Counted from the first letter of the stretch, positions 10,977 through 23,644 are shown. The stretch: DNA of 64,000 nucleotides from Thysanoteuthis rhombus (GCA_963457665.1 OY735202.1:52117281-52181280); one strand, 5' to 3'. Numbers and translations: made by a program. Notes: generated from the sequence alone by a model not told the origin.

Positions 10977-11130
10977 ATGCGCAGTGGTGCAGAGGTAGGA
11001 TACCGGCCTCCGGGTCTGAAGCGAAGGTTTCAATCCTACCTCACGGTACTGGATGGGATTATGAATAGTCTATAGCCACACTGTTGAGTTGTAATACAAC
11101 AAAACAACTGTCTTTGGATGACACAATAAT
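10977..11130 (+). mobile_element. tRNA-derived SINE
   Basis: There is an A-box-like TGGTGCAGAGGTAGG at 10985-10999 and a B box GGTTTCAATCC at 11026-11036. A non-tRNA body follows to a (TA)n tail near 11130-11145. The GTAGGAT..ATCCTAC pairing around the core shows a folded tRNA-like head. A CCTCCGG segment lies where an anticodon loop would be, but I do not assign the source tRNA. Confidence 0.7.
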
Positions 11131-11154
11131 ATATATATATATTTCATAGGTATT

Positions 11155-11275
11155 TACCAAACTTAGCTTAGTCTGGCACAAAACCACAAGTGCGGGACAC
11201 CCAGTGAGGATCAAACTCCCTACAAAGAAGTAATGGTCTGCTTGACTAACTTGCTAACCATTATCCCTTGATGAG
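11155..11275 (-). mobile_element. tRNA-derived SINE, minus strand
   Basis: On the minus strand, GATAATGGTTAGCAAG (about 11245-11262) fits an A box and GAGTTTGATCC (11208-11218) fits a B box. They are followed by the tail CTTGTGGTTTTGTGCCAGAC. The tail is shared with 9605, 10086 and 47285. Confidence 0.65.
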
Positions 11276-11439
11276 GTGCCCTATGTCTAATTATTATATG
11301 TGGCTGGCAATAAGAATTGTCATAATAAAAATGTAATTTTTAAAAAAGCTTATATCAAAGCAAAATGAATACAAAACTTTAAAAAAATTTATACTGTATA
11401 AAAAAAACATTTTCATCTGAGCTGGATTATATGACTTTC

Positions 11440-11535
11440 ATACCCTGAACTAAGGATTGAACTCACAACCACAAGGTAACTAGATGCACTTAACCAACAC
11501 TTTTATCCACTTGACCTATAAGAAAATTGAATGGA
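11440..11535 (-). mobile_element. tRNA-derived SINE, minus strand
   Basis: On the minus strand, TAGGTCAAGTGGATAAAAG (11501-11519) is A-box-like and GAGTTCAATCC (11454-11464) is an excellent B box. The intervening length fits a tRNA. The body downstream is short or lost. Confidence 0.65.
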
Positions 11536-11539
11536 CTAT

Positions 11540-13105
11540 AACAACCAACACTAGTCTGAATAGATCAATGCATACTCTATATGCGAGTATATACGATAGA
11601 CATTTAATTTTTTTCAAAATTTGCCAATAATACACTGCATCGAATGTGCTGCTATTATGATTTAGATGGATTGTCATGATTATGGTATTATTTTTTTTTT
11701 TCTTTTGCTATTTTCTTTTCTGTCCTTTTCTTCTTATCAAGTCTGTCTAGAATAAGTTATGGATCTTTCACAGAGCTACTGCCAACAATGTTTTATTATC
11801 TCCCGTACAATGATACTGCCTCCAAGTAAAACCAATGATTGTACTGGAGACATGAAACAATAATCAAAGAAAAATTGCAAATTATTTTTCAATGTTTTTT
11901 TAGATTTTTCAGAACTCTTCAGATATATGTTGTGTCCCCAAAGCTCCTTCCCCCACATTTGAAGCTGTAAAACCCTACATTAACACCTAGTGATAGTCTT
12001 GCAAAAAAAATTAATATCATTCCTTCTTAATTTCGATAAATAGTACTTTCTCTGCTTTCCATTTGTTTCTATGCGTGTGCTGCTAAATGTTTGTTTTAAA
12101 AATAATTTTTCATTGCTATAATTAATTTGACATTTAGCAAATTGATAAAATGTTTGGAATTCAAATAAGCTGTAAACATATCCGATTTTGTGAATATTAA
12201 TTTTTATCTTTTTCATTTATTTGTTTACCTTTAGTCACCCTAAGCAAAGCCTTGCAGCACTTTTCACATCAAAGGGTTAATCAAGAATGAAGTTATTTAT
12301 GCCATAGAATTAAGATTAGCAAAAAAAAAATGTTTAAAAAGCCTATTGATGTTAAAATTATGAATTTGGAAACACTGAATGTTGGAAATGAAAACTTGAA
12401 AGACTAACTTTAGATAAGACACTTGTTCACTTTTCATTCGAAAATGTCAAGATTGTATTTGCCAGGAAATCATTAAGAAGGGAGTTTATTTCTCACAGCA
12501 TATAATCTTGTGAAGAAGCTATTTGGATGGAACTTGCAGTGAGTCCTTGATGAATCTAAGAGTATGGATGTTCCTTCATTGCAAACCGAGTTTTAACTAA
12601 AAGTTTGCAGGTAGGAGGGACTAAGGAATGTGATTCATCTGAACACCTTCCATGGAAGCAACTGCAGGAAAGAGCTAAACTTACTGTGGTTGGAGTGTGG
12701 AAAAAAGCTCTTTACCCACTTAACCATGCATTTGCGTCTGAAGACAAGCCCACTCAAAAATGTGGTTTTTGAAAACAAATGTTTTTTTTTTAAAACTAAG
12801 GGATAAATTATAATGTTTGGAGTTAAGTATCATTAACTCTCATTTGATATGTTGGCTAAATCTCATAATTCCAGCAACAACATGATAATGGTAAAATTTT
12901 TGAGAATTGACTGTAAGTACGAATTAATCTTTGTTTGACTTGGTAATTTGCATATGAATTAAAGTCCACTCTGTCAACCAATGACAGGCAACCATTGAGT
13001 AACTCTCTTGAGTATAAAACTTTAGCCTTGAGAAGGAATCAGAAGGGAGGAGGAGGATACACAGCAAGTTGTAGGAGCAACCAGAACGAGTCAACAGTAT
13101 TTCTA
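11540..13105. other. No gene recognised
   Basis: The open frames (11776-11958, 11980-12216 and 12924-13139, all minus) are short, AT-driven and domain-free. I see no repeat that I can support. Confidence 0.4.
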
Positions 13106-13110
13106 AGCCT

Positions 13111-13240
13111 GTGTGGTGTGGCATAATGGTTACTGGCACTAGAAATAGAATCTATGAACTGAATTTTGAGTTTTTACCTTGGCTACTTGTGTCAACTTCA
13201 CACTAATGCCCTTGGAAAAGGCATGAACTCATTTCTCTTC
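13111..13240 (+). mobile_element. tRNA-derived SINE (family shared with 14.8 kb)
   Basis: It has an A-box-like TGGCATAATGGTTACTGG and a B-box-like TTTTGAGTTTTTACCTTGG. The body TTCACACTAATGCCCTTGG and AAAGGCATGAA is nearly the same as in the copy at 14762-14885. Confidence 0.65.
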
Positions 13241-13259
13241 CCAGCTGTGGCAGTCAATC

Positions 13260-14755
13260 TAAGAGAATGTTATTCAGACAGAAAAAAAACTGCAGTTTGG
13301 GTATGAAGTTAGCAACTCCACCCTGTAAAAACTTAGTTGCTATTGAAACAGCAAAAGTGACCCTATGGTCTATAGAAATAAAAAAGCCCTGTAACAAGTG
13401 AAAATATTGCATCTATGGCTACATAATTGCTATGATTACTGAATGATGTTGTATCCTTATGATAGTTTTTTACTTCTACTACTGCTACTACATCATCATA
13501 ATAATAATGTAACATTACATAATAATAATTTATCTTATATAATAATGACTAAGCTATTTCCCTGTCACCTTCTTCCTATCCCCTTGTGAGTTGTATTTAC
13601 ATCTCTGTCACAAGACACGAGAAAACAACAAACTCTTTAGATGTGGGATCCATGTGGGAGCCATAGTTTGCATAGTTGCTGAAGGCTATTCAATTCTTTG
13701 TTCTAGAATGACCAGTCATCATATTTTTCAAGATTCCCAACAAAAATCAGCTTAAGTAGTTTGTTTTCCTATTGAAATGTTTCACACTTTGACATTTGTC
13801 ATCAACTCATTTTCTACGACATGTTTTATTTTCAAGTATTTATTATGAATTCCATAAATCTCATAGGTAATCTTGTAGATGAACATAGTTATGATTTCGT
13901 TAATATCTATGCGATTTTTCTTCATATTTTGATGCATATTCTTCCATGTGTTTATACTATTCTGAAGATATGAATAAACATCAAAATATTAGCAAAATTA
14001 TTTATTCAATTCTCTTTGATTGGTTTATGTTAATGAGTCAAACAGACTTGGCACTTGAGATGAAGTTTCAAGCATCAATTCAAATTACAAGTACTAACGA
14101 CTGTAGCAATCATTTTGACTACAGCAATACTCTGTTGATTTTGGGGGGTACTGGGAATGTAAGCTTTGGTATCTCCACCCTCTTTTCAAACATTTTAGCT
14201 CTGCCAGTAAGTACAGAGCTAAACACTCTGTGAGTGTAATTTGCAACAGAACAGGTAGTACAGGGACTGTTCTCTAAATTAGAAGGGTTTTCCTCTTCCT
14301 GTCAGATTGTAATAACAAAATCAATCCAAGCTGACATTTAAGACCAAACCTTTTGATCTTCAGGTCTTTCCTGTATTATTCAAGCAATATCAACAAGTAC
14401 CAGATTTTATCCCGGAGAATATTGCAGATTCTTCCAGCACAAGGCTGATAACAAATAGGATCTTTTCAGTCAGTCCATAATTAGAAGTTTTCCACTCATA
14501 AATAAGTTTTGTGGTGAGGAAGATAATCAGCATTTCAAATTGACCATTAAGTCATTCCACTACTAACTTGATTCTTAGAGGTGGAAGAGAATTTATTTTA
14601 TCACTTATTGATTTCTGTATATTGAAAATCAGAGTTTGCAAATGCTCTAATGATCTAAGAACAATGAGCTTGGAGTATCAAAGACTTTTTATAGGCAGAG
14701 TGAAGAATCAACATTCAATCAGATGAGCCTACACCTTTATGCAAGTAATTCTATC
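13260..14755. other. No gene recognised; unusual shared-frame stretch at 13946-14233
   Basis: A 95-codon plus-strand frame at 13946-14233 is the longest here. Its composition is plausible for protein, but I recognise no domain and see no splice or promoter context. The stretch 14250-14550 is less AT-rich and may be an old dispersed repeat. Confidence 0.35.
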
Positions 14756-14761
14756 TCTAAT

Positions 14762-14885
14762 AAGAGGTGCAGAGTGGCATACCAGTTACTGGAAAACAGA
14801 ATTGGTGAACCATTTTCAAGTCTCAGCTAAAGTAACTTATGTTCATTCTACACTGATGCCCTTGTGAAAGGCATGAATCCACCAA
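14762..14885 (+). mobile_element. tRNA-derived SINE (second copy of the 13.1 kb family)
   Basis: It shares GTGGCATA..CAGTTACTGG, then TTTTCAAGTCTCAGCTAAAG at the B-box position, and the body TTCTACACTGATGCCCTTGT with GAAAGGCATGAA. It is more decayed than the copy at 13.1 kb, and its B box has been lost. Confidence 0.6.
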
Positions 14886-15461
14886 TGCTCTCGTAAAATG
14901 TAAGGGTAAATATCAGGGCTTCAGCTCTGTCAGGTAGTTCATCTAACAACATGGCAATCACCATAACTGATCCCAAGTGAAGTTGAGAAATAAGGTGGGT
15001 TGAGCATTGACTCAATACTCCAGCTTCATAAAAATCCACTATTGCAGTAGAAATAATGAATAAAGAATTTCCAATAGAGACAAAAACCATTGCCCAATGT
15101 TATATTGGAAGACCTATTATTATCAAGTTGGCATAATTTCTATCTTTCATATTTGATTCATTCCCATTCATGAGAAGACCAACAAATCCAGTACTGATTA
15201 CAAATCCATAGCTGCAAGAAATAAACTGATGACATTCTTTTGTCCAGGTGTCCCCAATCTCCCAAGTGATCTGCTTGGGTTTCCGACTTCATTCTATTTT
15301 GAAAATCCAATTTATTTTGCACTCAGCAATAACTTTATTTTTCTTCAGCATTTTCAGGGGAAACCCATTGTCCAGAACATTTGAGAAGATTGACGAGCTC
15401 GATCTTCAATTTCTTGTTCTAGACCCTGTGATATTAAAAATCACAAATTCAATCAGAAACA

Positions 15462-15760
15462 GGTCTGGTTAGCGACTTAATAGAAACAGTCACAAGACCA
15501 ATGCCTTCTGGCAGCATACCCTGTTGGGGGTGATTAATTCAAAAACTGGAGAAAGGGGTGATCAATGAATAAATCATTTCTCCCGCCATTTCTTAGGCAG
15601 TAATCACTGAAAAAGTCTGAATATTCAAAGAAACAAGTGTGAATGCTGCTGGACACAAAATAAGGGACCAATTTAGCATAAAATTACATTGCTAATTGAG
15701 CTCACCATTAAGAACTTATTTTGGGGCTAAAATTCCAAAAAACAAAAACATAATGAGTAA
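15462..15760 (-). repeat. Dispersed ~450-bp repeat family, copy 5 (reverse)
   Basis: Read on the minus strand it shows the family blocks: TTTAGCATAAAATTAC complement, the ACTTTTTCAGTGATTACTG equivalent, and the TGATCACCCC..AACAGGGTATGCTGCC end. It retains the GTTTCTATTAAGTCGCTAAC end, which some other copies lack, and lacks the far 5' part. Confidence 0.7.
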
Positions 15761-15799
15761 TGTTTCTCTGAATTTCGTTACTTCCCCACACCTACCAGA

Positions 15800-15875
15800 T
15801 GATACCTGATGAAGGCTGTACAGTACAACGGCCGAAACGTTGTATGAAAAACAACTAAGATAACAACCGAATAAT
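15800..15875 (+). other. CTGATGA-stem-GAAAC motif (hammerhead-core-like)
   Basis: CTGATGA (15806-15812) is followed by a GGC/GCC stem closing a 14-base loop (15814-15833) and then GAAAC (15834-15838). This is the order of the catalytic core and helix II of a hammerhead ribozyme. A GTTGT..ACAAC pair follows where helix III would lie, but the expected G before the cleavage-site U is missing and helix I is not evident. Penelope-like retroelements are known to carry such motifs. It is probably a decayed retroelement end. Confidence 0.35.
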
Positions 15876-16186
15876 AATAGAAATAATAATGAGTAGTGTT
15901 CAAGTTTTCAGCTCTCTAGATCCATTACCTAGGCCTACAAGCATGATACATATATACACACACACATAGCTAATCCTCCGGTCACACTAACTTGAAAATT
16001 GAAGAAAACAACATTGGCAGTTTGGGTTGACGGTTTCTAATACTTAAAATTAAAAACAAAATAAATTTAAAAAAATGAAAACAACTTTATTCCAGGTAAA
16101 TGTTATTTCTCTTGTGGTCATTCTAATAGTTGTGAAATTCCATTGTACATACTAAGTCCAATTATCAGTTTTTAATCATGGTGATT

Positions 16187-16750
16187 TATCATCATCATCA
16201 TCATCATCATCAGTCTTTTAACGGCCGTCGTTGGACATAGACCTTCCCCAGGATTTGCCACACTTCCCTATCATGGGCATCACGGAGCCAGTACCTCCTG
16301 AACTTGTCTAGCTCGTCTCTCCATCTAACATTTTGCCGGCCTTGGTTGCGCATGTGGTCTCAGGGGATCCATGTTGTGAGTCGCGGTCCATCGATTGTCT
16401 GCCATTCTTGCAACATGGCCAGCCCACCGCCATTTGAGATTTTTTATGGATTCTATGATGTCCCTAACTCTTGTCTTTTCTCGGATGTACTGTGCTGTTT
16501 TGTGGTCTCTCCATGTGAGGCCCAGCATTATTCTTTCATGTGCACGTTACATGGTTCTCAATTAACGGGTCTGTCTCTTGGTTAGGTTCCATGTTTCAAC
16601 TCCATAAGTAACTATTGGGAGGATGCATTGGTTATACACCCTTCTCTTTAGGATCAATGGGATCTTTTTGTTTTTGAAGGTTGAGCTAGCTCTGCCAAAG
16701 GCTTGCCATTCCAGTATGATTCTTTGCTTGATTTCTTCTTCTTTTACTGT
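16187..16750 (-). mobile_element. RTE-type LINE, 3'-end fragment
   Basis: It begins at 16189 with a (CAT)n/(TCA)n tract, the complement of the GAT-type 3' tail, and runs in parallel with the first ~550 bp of the LINE at 55617-58337. The minus-strand frame 16325-16528 reads MLGLTWRDHKTAQYIREKTR and then LKWRWAGHVARMADNRWT, the conserved C-terminus of RTE-type polyproteins. The copy is truncated upstream near 16750. The C-terminal frame is better kept than at 3.5 kb. Confidence 0.85.
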
Positions 16751-16759
16751 ATTCTATAT

Positions 16760-18035
16760 TGCAATTCAGCCATTTTTAAATTTATGATCCTTTTATTGAA
16801 TTTCTCTACTTGGAAAAAAAATTTGGGAAACTTTCACACATGAATTCTTGTGAAAAAAAAGCAATAAATATAAAAAATTATTTTATGATTAATATTTCCT
16901 CATTATATACAATAATAGGATTGTTTGAAACAAATGCTAACACTAGAGTATTTGTATGAGAACCTTGTCATAAAACTTACTGTCAGAAAGCCACCTAACA
17001 AGACTTTCTGTTCTATTCAAAGGTATTTTTTGTCCGTATTAAAATATCACAATTTTCTGAATTTATTTTCCAATGATCTTATAACAATCAAAATTTCAAG
17101 ATGATGAGAGCTTACGATGGGGCCTATGAGAAAGAGAGAGAAAAAGTATTTTTCATTGATGCATTCAACTTATTTGGCAAGGTTTTCATTTTTTGTAAAG
17201 ACCTTGGCTGAAGGTCAGCCTTGAAGGATTTCTTTTCTATTTTGAGAAAGAAAATATACATTAGTTTGTCTTCCCCTGTAATCCCTCTGTGCTTTTGGGA
17301 GTTGTAGGGACAAATCACTCAGCAATGTTGTATAAAATTAATGTTCTGTGCCAAAAGTATTCAGTGGACAGTCAATTTAAATGGCAAAACATTTTATTTG
17401 TTGTATTTGTTAATCTTTAGGTGATGCACAAGAAAGTAGCTAAAGAAAGCTGTTCAAAATCTATTTATATGTAAAATGGGTTACTTAAATAGTAGTACAA
17501 TGATTGCGATGAGAGAAGGTATATATTTTGTGAGGACAATTATCTGAAGTCCCAAGATATCATTTCATGGAGAAATAATGTGATAGCTTATTTTTCTTTT
17601 TTCCTTTTTACAATACTTTGTCTGATCAGTCTTATAACCTTCTATAGGTGAATGCAACATACAGTGAACACTTATCCATTTGAGGTATTAGAAATGTTAT
17701 GAATTAATCAATTTTAAGACTACCCACTAGGCTCATTTGCCACAAAGCTAGAAAACTGACCAGCTGGAACTTAGGTAAAAGCAATTGAGAAAAAGGTAAA
17801 GTCAATTGAGAAAGGGGTTATTCCAATTAAGAAATGCTGTACAAATTAATTATTAATCTCACAATCTCTTGACAGAAGTTCTAATCTTGACTGGATTCTC
17901 CATGAATTTAGCCTCGTGCTGGAGTTAACTTAATCTAGATAAATCAAAATGCTCTATCAACCATCTTTCAAAATAATCATTTTCCAGGATTATATTTTAA
18001 ACTTGCTAATTTCCTTCAATCCATAAAATGAATGA
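16760..18035. other. No gene recognised
   Basis: There is a 64-codon minus frame at 17124-17318 without a domain. Around 17770-17815 the phrase 'CAATTGAGAAA..GG' repeats two or three times, a trivial local duplication. Confidence 0.4.
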
Positions 18036-18041
18036 AAATCA

Positions 18042-18485
18042 GAAACTGTCAACCAAAACTGTCAACATAGTTTTTTTTCCAGTTTTCACATTGTATGCCT
18101 ATGTATGTACATATCAGATGTACAGGCCATCCTAATGGAGCTATAGGGCTGAAAATTTAATAATTTCCTCCTTATTATGTCTAGAAGAAACACTTTTTTT
18201 TGTTTACAGAAATTACCCCATGGCAGGTTTCTTGAGGAGGGTAAGATTTGTAAAGTAAGTTGATGCTAAATTGATCCCTTAGTTTGTAATCAGCAGCATC
18301 CATGCTTTTTTTAGTGATCACTACCCAACAAAATGCAAAAGAAGTAACTTATTCAGTGATCAACCCTTTTCTAACTTTTTAATCGATAACCCTAAACATG
18401 GCATGCTGCCAAAAAATGTTGATCAAGTGATGGTTTCTGTTCAGTGACTAATAAAACCTGTAGTTTTATGGTCCATCAACTCCTA
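18042..18485 (+). repeat. Dispersed ~450-bp repeat family, copy 2 (most complete)
   Basis: It runs from AGAAACTGTCAACCAAAACT through to GTTTCTGTTCAGTGACTAAT and AAAACCTG, so it shows both presumed ends. The ACATGGCATGCTGCCAAAA block lies near 18397. Confidence 0.75.
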
Positions 18486-18489
18486 CATA

Positions 18490-19500
18490 ATGATCACGAT
18501 CTCTGAACATGCGCTTTGACAAACTAGCAACATTTATCTTTCTATCTAACTTTACTAATACAATCATTTTTCTGTTACCTTTTATGAACCTACTGACCAG
18601 ATGAACAAAGGTGCTCTAAATCATATTGTGACAGCTCTATAATCACATGATATGATTGACCAATCACAGGACTCTAGTGTCGTTGAAATGTCATAGTGGA
18701 GTTGAGTTGGGAATCACATAATCCACTCCTGTAAATTTATCATAAGTCACAATGCAGCAAAACTTTTGTATCTTTCAATCATATGCATGTAGACCATCAT
18801 TGACAACTGACCAGAGATTATTCCGCTGATATACATTTATGAATATTAAAGGTCAGAGAGACTTAATTGTTGGCAGTTGCTTAGAAGTCGGGTGAGGATT
18901 ATTGCCCAGATGAGATGAGGTAAAAAATATTATCATTTTTTGACGTATAAATATATTACCCCCATAGAAGGTTTTAATTGAGGACTTATATTAATACATA
19001 TATATATATAGAGAGAGAATAGTTAAAAAAAACATTTCACGGAGAGCAACAAAACACAAGATTCTCAACAAGAACACAATTAACATGTTATAGTTGTATG
19101 GAAAAAAATCAAAAATTATGATAATCAGATAAACCAAAATGAAAAATGCAATCGCAGAAGGCCGCAGGGATGTAAATTGAGAAAAAAATGTCCAAGATCA
19201 GAAACAATATCCTGGGCAAAGGTTTCCACACTGGAAAATCTGAATGAATCAAAATTTTACTTAGGAATTTCACAAACCCTCTTTAAAACTAGACTAGGTA
19301 ACTACATAAAAGTATAGGAATGGCACTTGTCTCTCCAACTTTTACTAGAAACTCAAAAATAGGGGAAAAACACCAACTGTGAGGTGGAAACTAATAGGAA
19401 AAACAACCACTTACAAAAGCCTATTCTGAAAATGTCTTCTATGTCTCAAAGAGAAATTCAATATGAAAGAAACAAATTACTGAATTATAAATCAGAAATA
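18490..19500. other. No gene recognised
   Basis: The region is AT-rich, with a short GAGAGAGA run at 19010. No supportable feature. Confidence 0.4.
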
Positions 19501-19935
19501 GTGGTAAGGTGCAGACATAAATAGAAATTTATTATTCATTATTGCACAAGTAAAATTGAGTCAAAAATCATCTAAAAACAGAAATAGAATTACCTGCATT
19601 GATTCTATCACTGAGTTATAAAATTGTGATTATAGCATTTGGCTTTCTTATTTGTAAAATTGAGTAAAAAAAATATTAAAAAATAATAAAAGACAAGAAA
19701 GCTAAATAGCAGTATCTCATGTATAGACGTAAAAATTAAATAAAAATGTGGCTTTTTTATATTTAAAACTGATTATAAAAAAGCTCAAAAACATAGAAAA
19801 AATGTACTTGAAATAACAAAATCTATAGCAATATGAAATGTATAGCCATCAACATGTAAAATTGAGTCAGAGAAACCTAAATATCAACATCTGATGTGGA
19901 GACATAAAAATATAATCGAAGATAAATAATATAAA
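19500..19935 (+). repeat. Degenerate tandem repeat, ~93-109 bp units
   Basis: The phrase TAAAATTGAGTCAAAAA or a variant recurs at about 19551, 19655, 19764 and 19857. It is accompanied by GACATAAAAATA/GACGTAAAAATTA and CTAAATAGCAGTATCTCATG/CTAAATATCAACATCTGATG blocks. The units are strongly diverged. Confidence 0.55.
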
Positions 19936-19939
19936 CAGC

Positions 19940-21425
19940 TAATTGTGAAGAACTGTCTTAGTCAAATTTTTAATTATTGCCCGTGACTTTTTCAATAGAA
20001 AACTTAGGATGCAATTATTTTAGAAAAGATTGGATATGGTAGCATTCACAGCAATAACGTGATGATCTGTTGGGTCGCTTCCTTTCAAAAGCTGACTTTC
20101 CAACCCTCAGCAATTGAAGATCATATAATTCTTGGAGAAAAAAATCTAGAAAACAGGAATAGAATTACCTCCCTTGATTCTTTCACTTCTGAGGAAAAAA
20201 ACATCTAAACAGAGGAAATACACGGATGTTTCATTGGATATTAACCTGTAGGAAAGCCTGAACTGAGTTTTCTTTGTTTATACATCATTGAAGGATTTGT
20301 GCCAAGAAACAGTTAAGAAACAGTGACGTTGCTTCAAGACAAATAACCAAATAAACAATCTCTCACACTTATTATATAGATATATATTTTTTAATGTATA
20401 TTGCTTCATTCTGGCAGATTGTTTCATTCATATTTTCATCTTTTCAAGTCATTGAATGCTTTAATATTTAGAGCACTCCGTATTATTGACAAATAAACAA
20501 AAACATAAGTATATTCATGCATATGATTATTGATAGTTTCTAATTTTATTGCATGAATTGCACTACAGCTTGGCCTGTTGCTATTATATTTACTCTTCCT
20601 CTTAAGAAGCCTCTATTCAACTCTAAACACTTTTTTTTTGCTCTCTGTACACTATCCTAATTATAGCCTTCCTTCTCTCTTTGGTGTTAAAATCCCAAAA
20701 ACATATTGTATGTACAATATCAGTGAGGGAACAAAGATTGTCCCAATATATCCATGAGTTCAAGTGTTAAGCTTCAGTAAAAAATATAGTACTATGTTGA
20801 GTGTATTTGCAAAATCTAATCAATATCCTGGGTAGTAGGCATAAAACATTAATTAGGAAAAAATATTCAACAATGGAATGGTGATAATTCAGCATGGGGA
20901 ATATATCAAACTCCAATTTATATTATTTCTTAATTTCAATGACTTCTTAGACTATCAAAGACATTTTGATTTCTTTTATGAATGTTTGACCTATAAATAA
21001 AATTTTCTTTCAAAGCTGAATAGTTATGAAACATGTTACAAATCTTGAAATGATGTTATATACTCTGTGGTACTGGAAAATATAGAGCTCTCCCAAACTT
21101 TTGGAATGAACATTACCGGATGCAAATAAATGCAGATCATCTATAATTATGCAATATTTGTACTGCAAAACCCTAATGGAAGTTTTTTCTTTCAGCTATT
21201 TTGTTAGACTTTGTTGTGATAACCTGAGGATACTGTCTGTATTATTTGACAAATTACTTTCCATCATTTTTTCTCTTTCTTGTTTATTCTGAAATATTAT
21301 CATGACAACCATTCAGAGTATTCTTGAACAAATATTTGAGTTATTGCCAGGATTGGGATCAGGTATAAAAAAAAAGTAAAGAAAAATTAACAATATCATT
21401 GTCCCATTACATCCATTTGTTGTCA
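19940..21425. other. No gene recognised
   Basis: I see no coding frame of note. The motif TTACCTCCCTTGA (reverse of TCAAGGGAGGTAA) is at 20165-20177. Confidence 0.4.
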
Positions 21426-21429
21426 TGAA

Positions 21430-21860
21430 CCCAAGTGTGTGGATTAGAGAGTGGGAAAGTCAGGAAAATCAATTGGAAAGGATGTAGAAAATGCAAGATG
21501 TAAAAGAAAGAATTAAGAGGGGTAAAAGAGAAAGATGAAGATAAATCATAGAAAAGGAAAGAGAATGAAATAGAAACTGCTGCTAGAAATGGCAGCTATA
21601 GGGAGAGATAGTTGAGTGAAATGGAAGATGAAGAAAATTATAAAACAGAGAGTGAGCAGAAAAGTGCCAAGAAAAAGACATATGTGTGAAGATATGACAA
21701 AGAGAGAGGGGGGAGCAAGCGGAAGAGAACCAACTTTGAATTTTCTTTCTCTTGCAAATGAGAGAGTGTGGCTGAAAGGCAAGAGAGAGAGAGAGGAGTT
21801 AAGAGAAATAGAACTGTGGAATCAAAGAAAGAGAAGGGATAAGCAAAAGAAAGGGCCTCA
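21430..21860 (+). repeat. Polypurine (GA-rich) low-complexity tract
   Basis: The plus strand is dominated by G and A for about 430 bp, with short GAGAGAGA runs near 21785. The 165-codon frame at 21616-22113 is driven by this composition (Lys/Arg/Glu-rich) and shows no domain, so I do not call it a gene. Confidence 0.7.
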
Positions 21861-22415
21861 ATTCTACACATTGAGTTGGATAAACATACTCTTTGTATAC
21901 ATATTCACTTCAATTATTTTTTTCCTTTCTTCCTTTACAAACTGTCTCCAAGATTATTCCCAAAGGAAACACCGAAACCAGGAGTATAAAAACGTAAAGC
22001 ATACAAAGATACAATCAAACAAAGACATGAACATTTATACATTTTTGATGTACACTTATATACACATAGGTAAACACAAACATGCAAATTACATACTCAT
22101 AAGTGTGAATTAAATATATGTACACAAATGATGCTTTTTGTATCAAAAATTACTTTCTGATATATAGATATTATATACACACACAAACACACATACACAT
22201 GTATTCCACTGGATGGAACAGAGAATTCTCACCATAAATTGGACACTAAACTCATTGTAAATGATATTCATTAGCTCTGTATAAAAATATTGAGCACTCT
22301 AGAATAAAGAAATTTGTAATGTATGTTGTCTTCTATGTATATCTATCGCTACATATATATCTATGCATTATTAAGAAATGGATATATAATCCAACTGAAT
22401 GATTATAAGTTACGT

Positions 22416-22664
22416 TATATTATATTGAAACTCTTTTTGAAATGATCTCCCGTTATTATCAAACAGCTGCCTGTAATGCAAAGTCTCAAATAACTCGATG
22501 GTAAGAGTAACGCTACATAGTGACAACCCTATTGGATGCAAGTTTGATTCCTGCAGCAGCACAATTTTTTGAATTGTTCATTCTATCTACATTGTCTAGG
22601 CCAAATGATACATTCGCCATGTAATGACAGGAGATCATTTCAAATAGAGATTCAATATAATATA
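22416..22664 (+). mobile_element. TIR-flanked element with tRNA-like core, best copy
   Basis: The left end TATATTATATTGAAACTC then TTTGAAATGATCTCC is mirrored by GGAGATCATTTCAAAT and GAGATTCAATATAATATA at the right end. The inverted repeats span about 40 bp with few mismatches. The interior has CTCGATGGTAAGAGTAACG (A-box region) and AGTTTGATTCC (B box, about 22541-22551). A CAATTTTTTGAATTGTTCATT body follows. Left of 22416, GAATGATTATAAGTTACG resembles flanks of the copies at 23.74 and 36.93 kb, so the true left end may lie a little further out. Confidence 0.75.
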
Positions 22665-22919
22665 GCCCAACTAATAATCATAAATATATATGTATATGAA
22701 TAAGATAAGTTGAAATTTTGAAATCTATTTTACTTCCCAGTAACTTGTTTAAACACATTGATGTATTTAATAATTATGTTTTGGTACATTTGTCTGTCAT
22801 TCTGAAGGGGAAAAAACCTTTTTTGCTTAAATAATGTCTGTTAAAGTGGTTTTCTTGAAGTAGAGCAGACGGAAATGGGTATGATGAAAGGTTGAGGAGC
22901 AGTTAGGTTAGCAGACAAT

Positions 22920-23165
22920 TTTTTTTCTGGGATGCAACTCAGACCCGGACTCCAGACTACTACACTGTCAGGTACCACTCCAAGGGGTTAGCAGACCCTT
23001 ATAGTCAGCACATATCTACTAATTTTGGATTGTCTATGATTTGTGCCTAAAGTTACAGACCAACCATTACTATCCTGTAAATCTGTGCCTGAAGTTGCAG
23101 ACAGCAGTACTGTCCTGATTCACCTCCAAGGGGTCTGTAGAACTCTATAGCCAGCTTGGCATCTA
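22920..23165 (+). repeat. Imperfect two-copy direct repeat, possibly SINE-derived
   Basis: CCACTCCAAGGGGTTAGCAG near 22976 and CACCTCCAAGGGGTCTGTAG near 23122 start similar runs that both go on to TATAG(T/C)CAGC and an ATCTA(C/A)TAAT block. A smaller internal duplication (TTGTGCCTAAAGTTACAGAC and CTGTGCCTGAAGTTGCAGAC) lies between. Confidence 0.5.
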
Positions 23166-23644
23166 ATAATTATGTAATATTCCCTTCCTGTGGTTCAATT
23201 AACTGGTCAACCTAACTGTCAGAATATTCCAACAAAGGGGCAGCAAAGGGTTAATCCTGAGCAAGTTGCACTTCATCTTAAAACTCCATTGCATGAAGGC
23301 CGTGCTATTGATGGTCCTACTGCTGTGTCGAACCCTTCCAAGAAATCTTTGTTCGCAGAGCAATGCCATCGTATATATACACATATAAACATACATGCAT
23401 TAGATACCTCCGTAAGTCCATAGTCCAATGATAAAAACACATTTATTTCACAAGACAAATATCTACTTTTCATCATAATCTCATTCCTTATCTAATAACA
23501 TGATTTAATGCTTCTCCATGGATTACCTACATTGAATATCATAGAGCTGTAATTTCTGATCAAAATTGAGCTGCTGTGTCAGGCTGTGGACTTGTTGATC
23601 CACCCTCATCTATATATATATAGATATATATGTATATATGTATA

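Noticed and set aside
10979-11050. Functional tRNA gene on the plus strand
   Set aside because: The boxes fit, but the anticodon stem does not pair and a SINE body with a TA tail follows.
16187-16215. Independent (ATC)n microsatellite
   Set aside because: Its position and orientation make it the triplet tail of the LINE 3' fragment.
21616-22113. 165-codon Lys/Glu-rich plus-strand frame
   Set aside because: The composition follows the polypurine tract, and antisense frames are equally open. No domain is visible.
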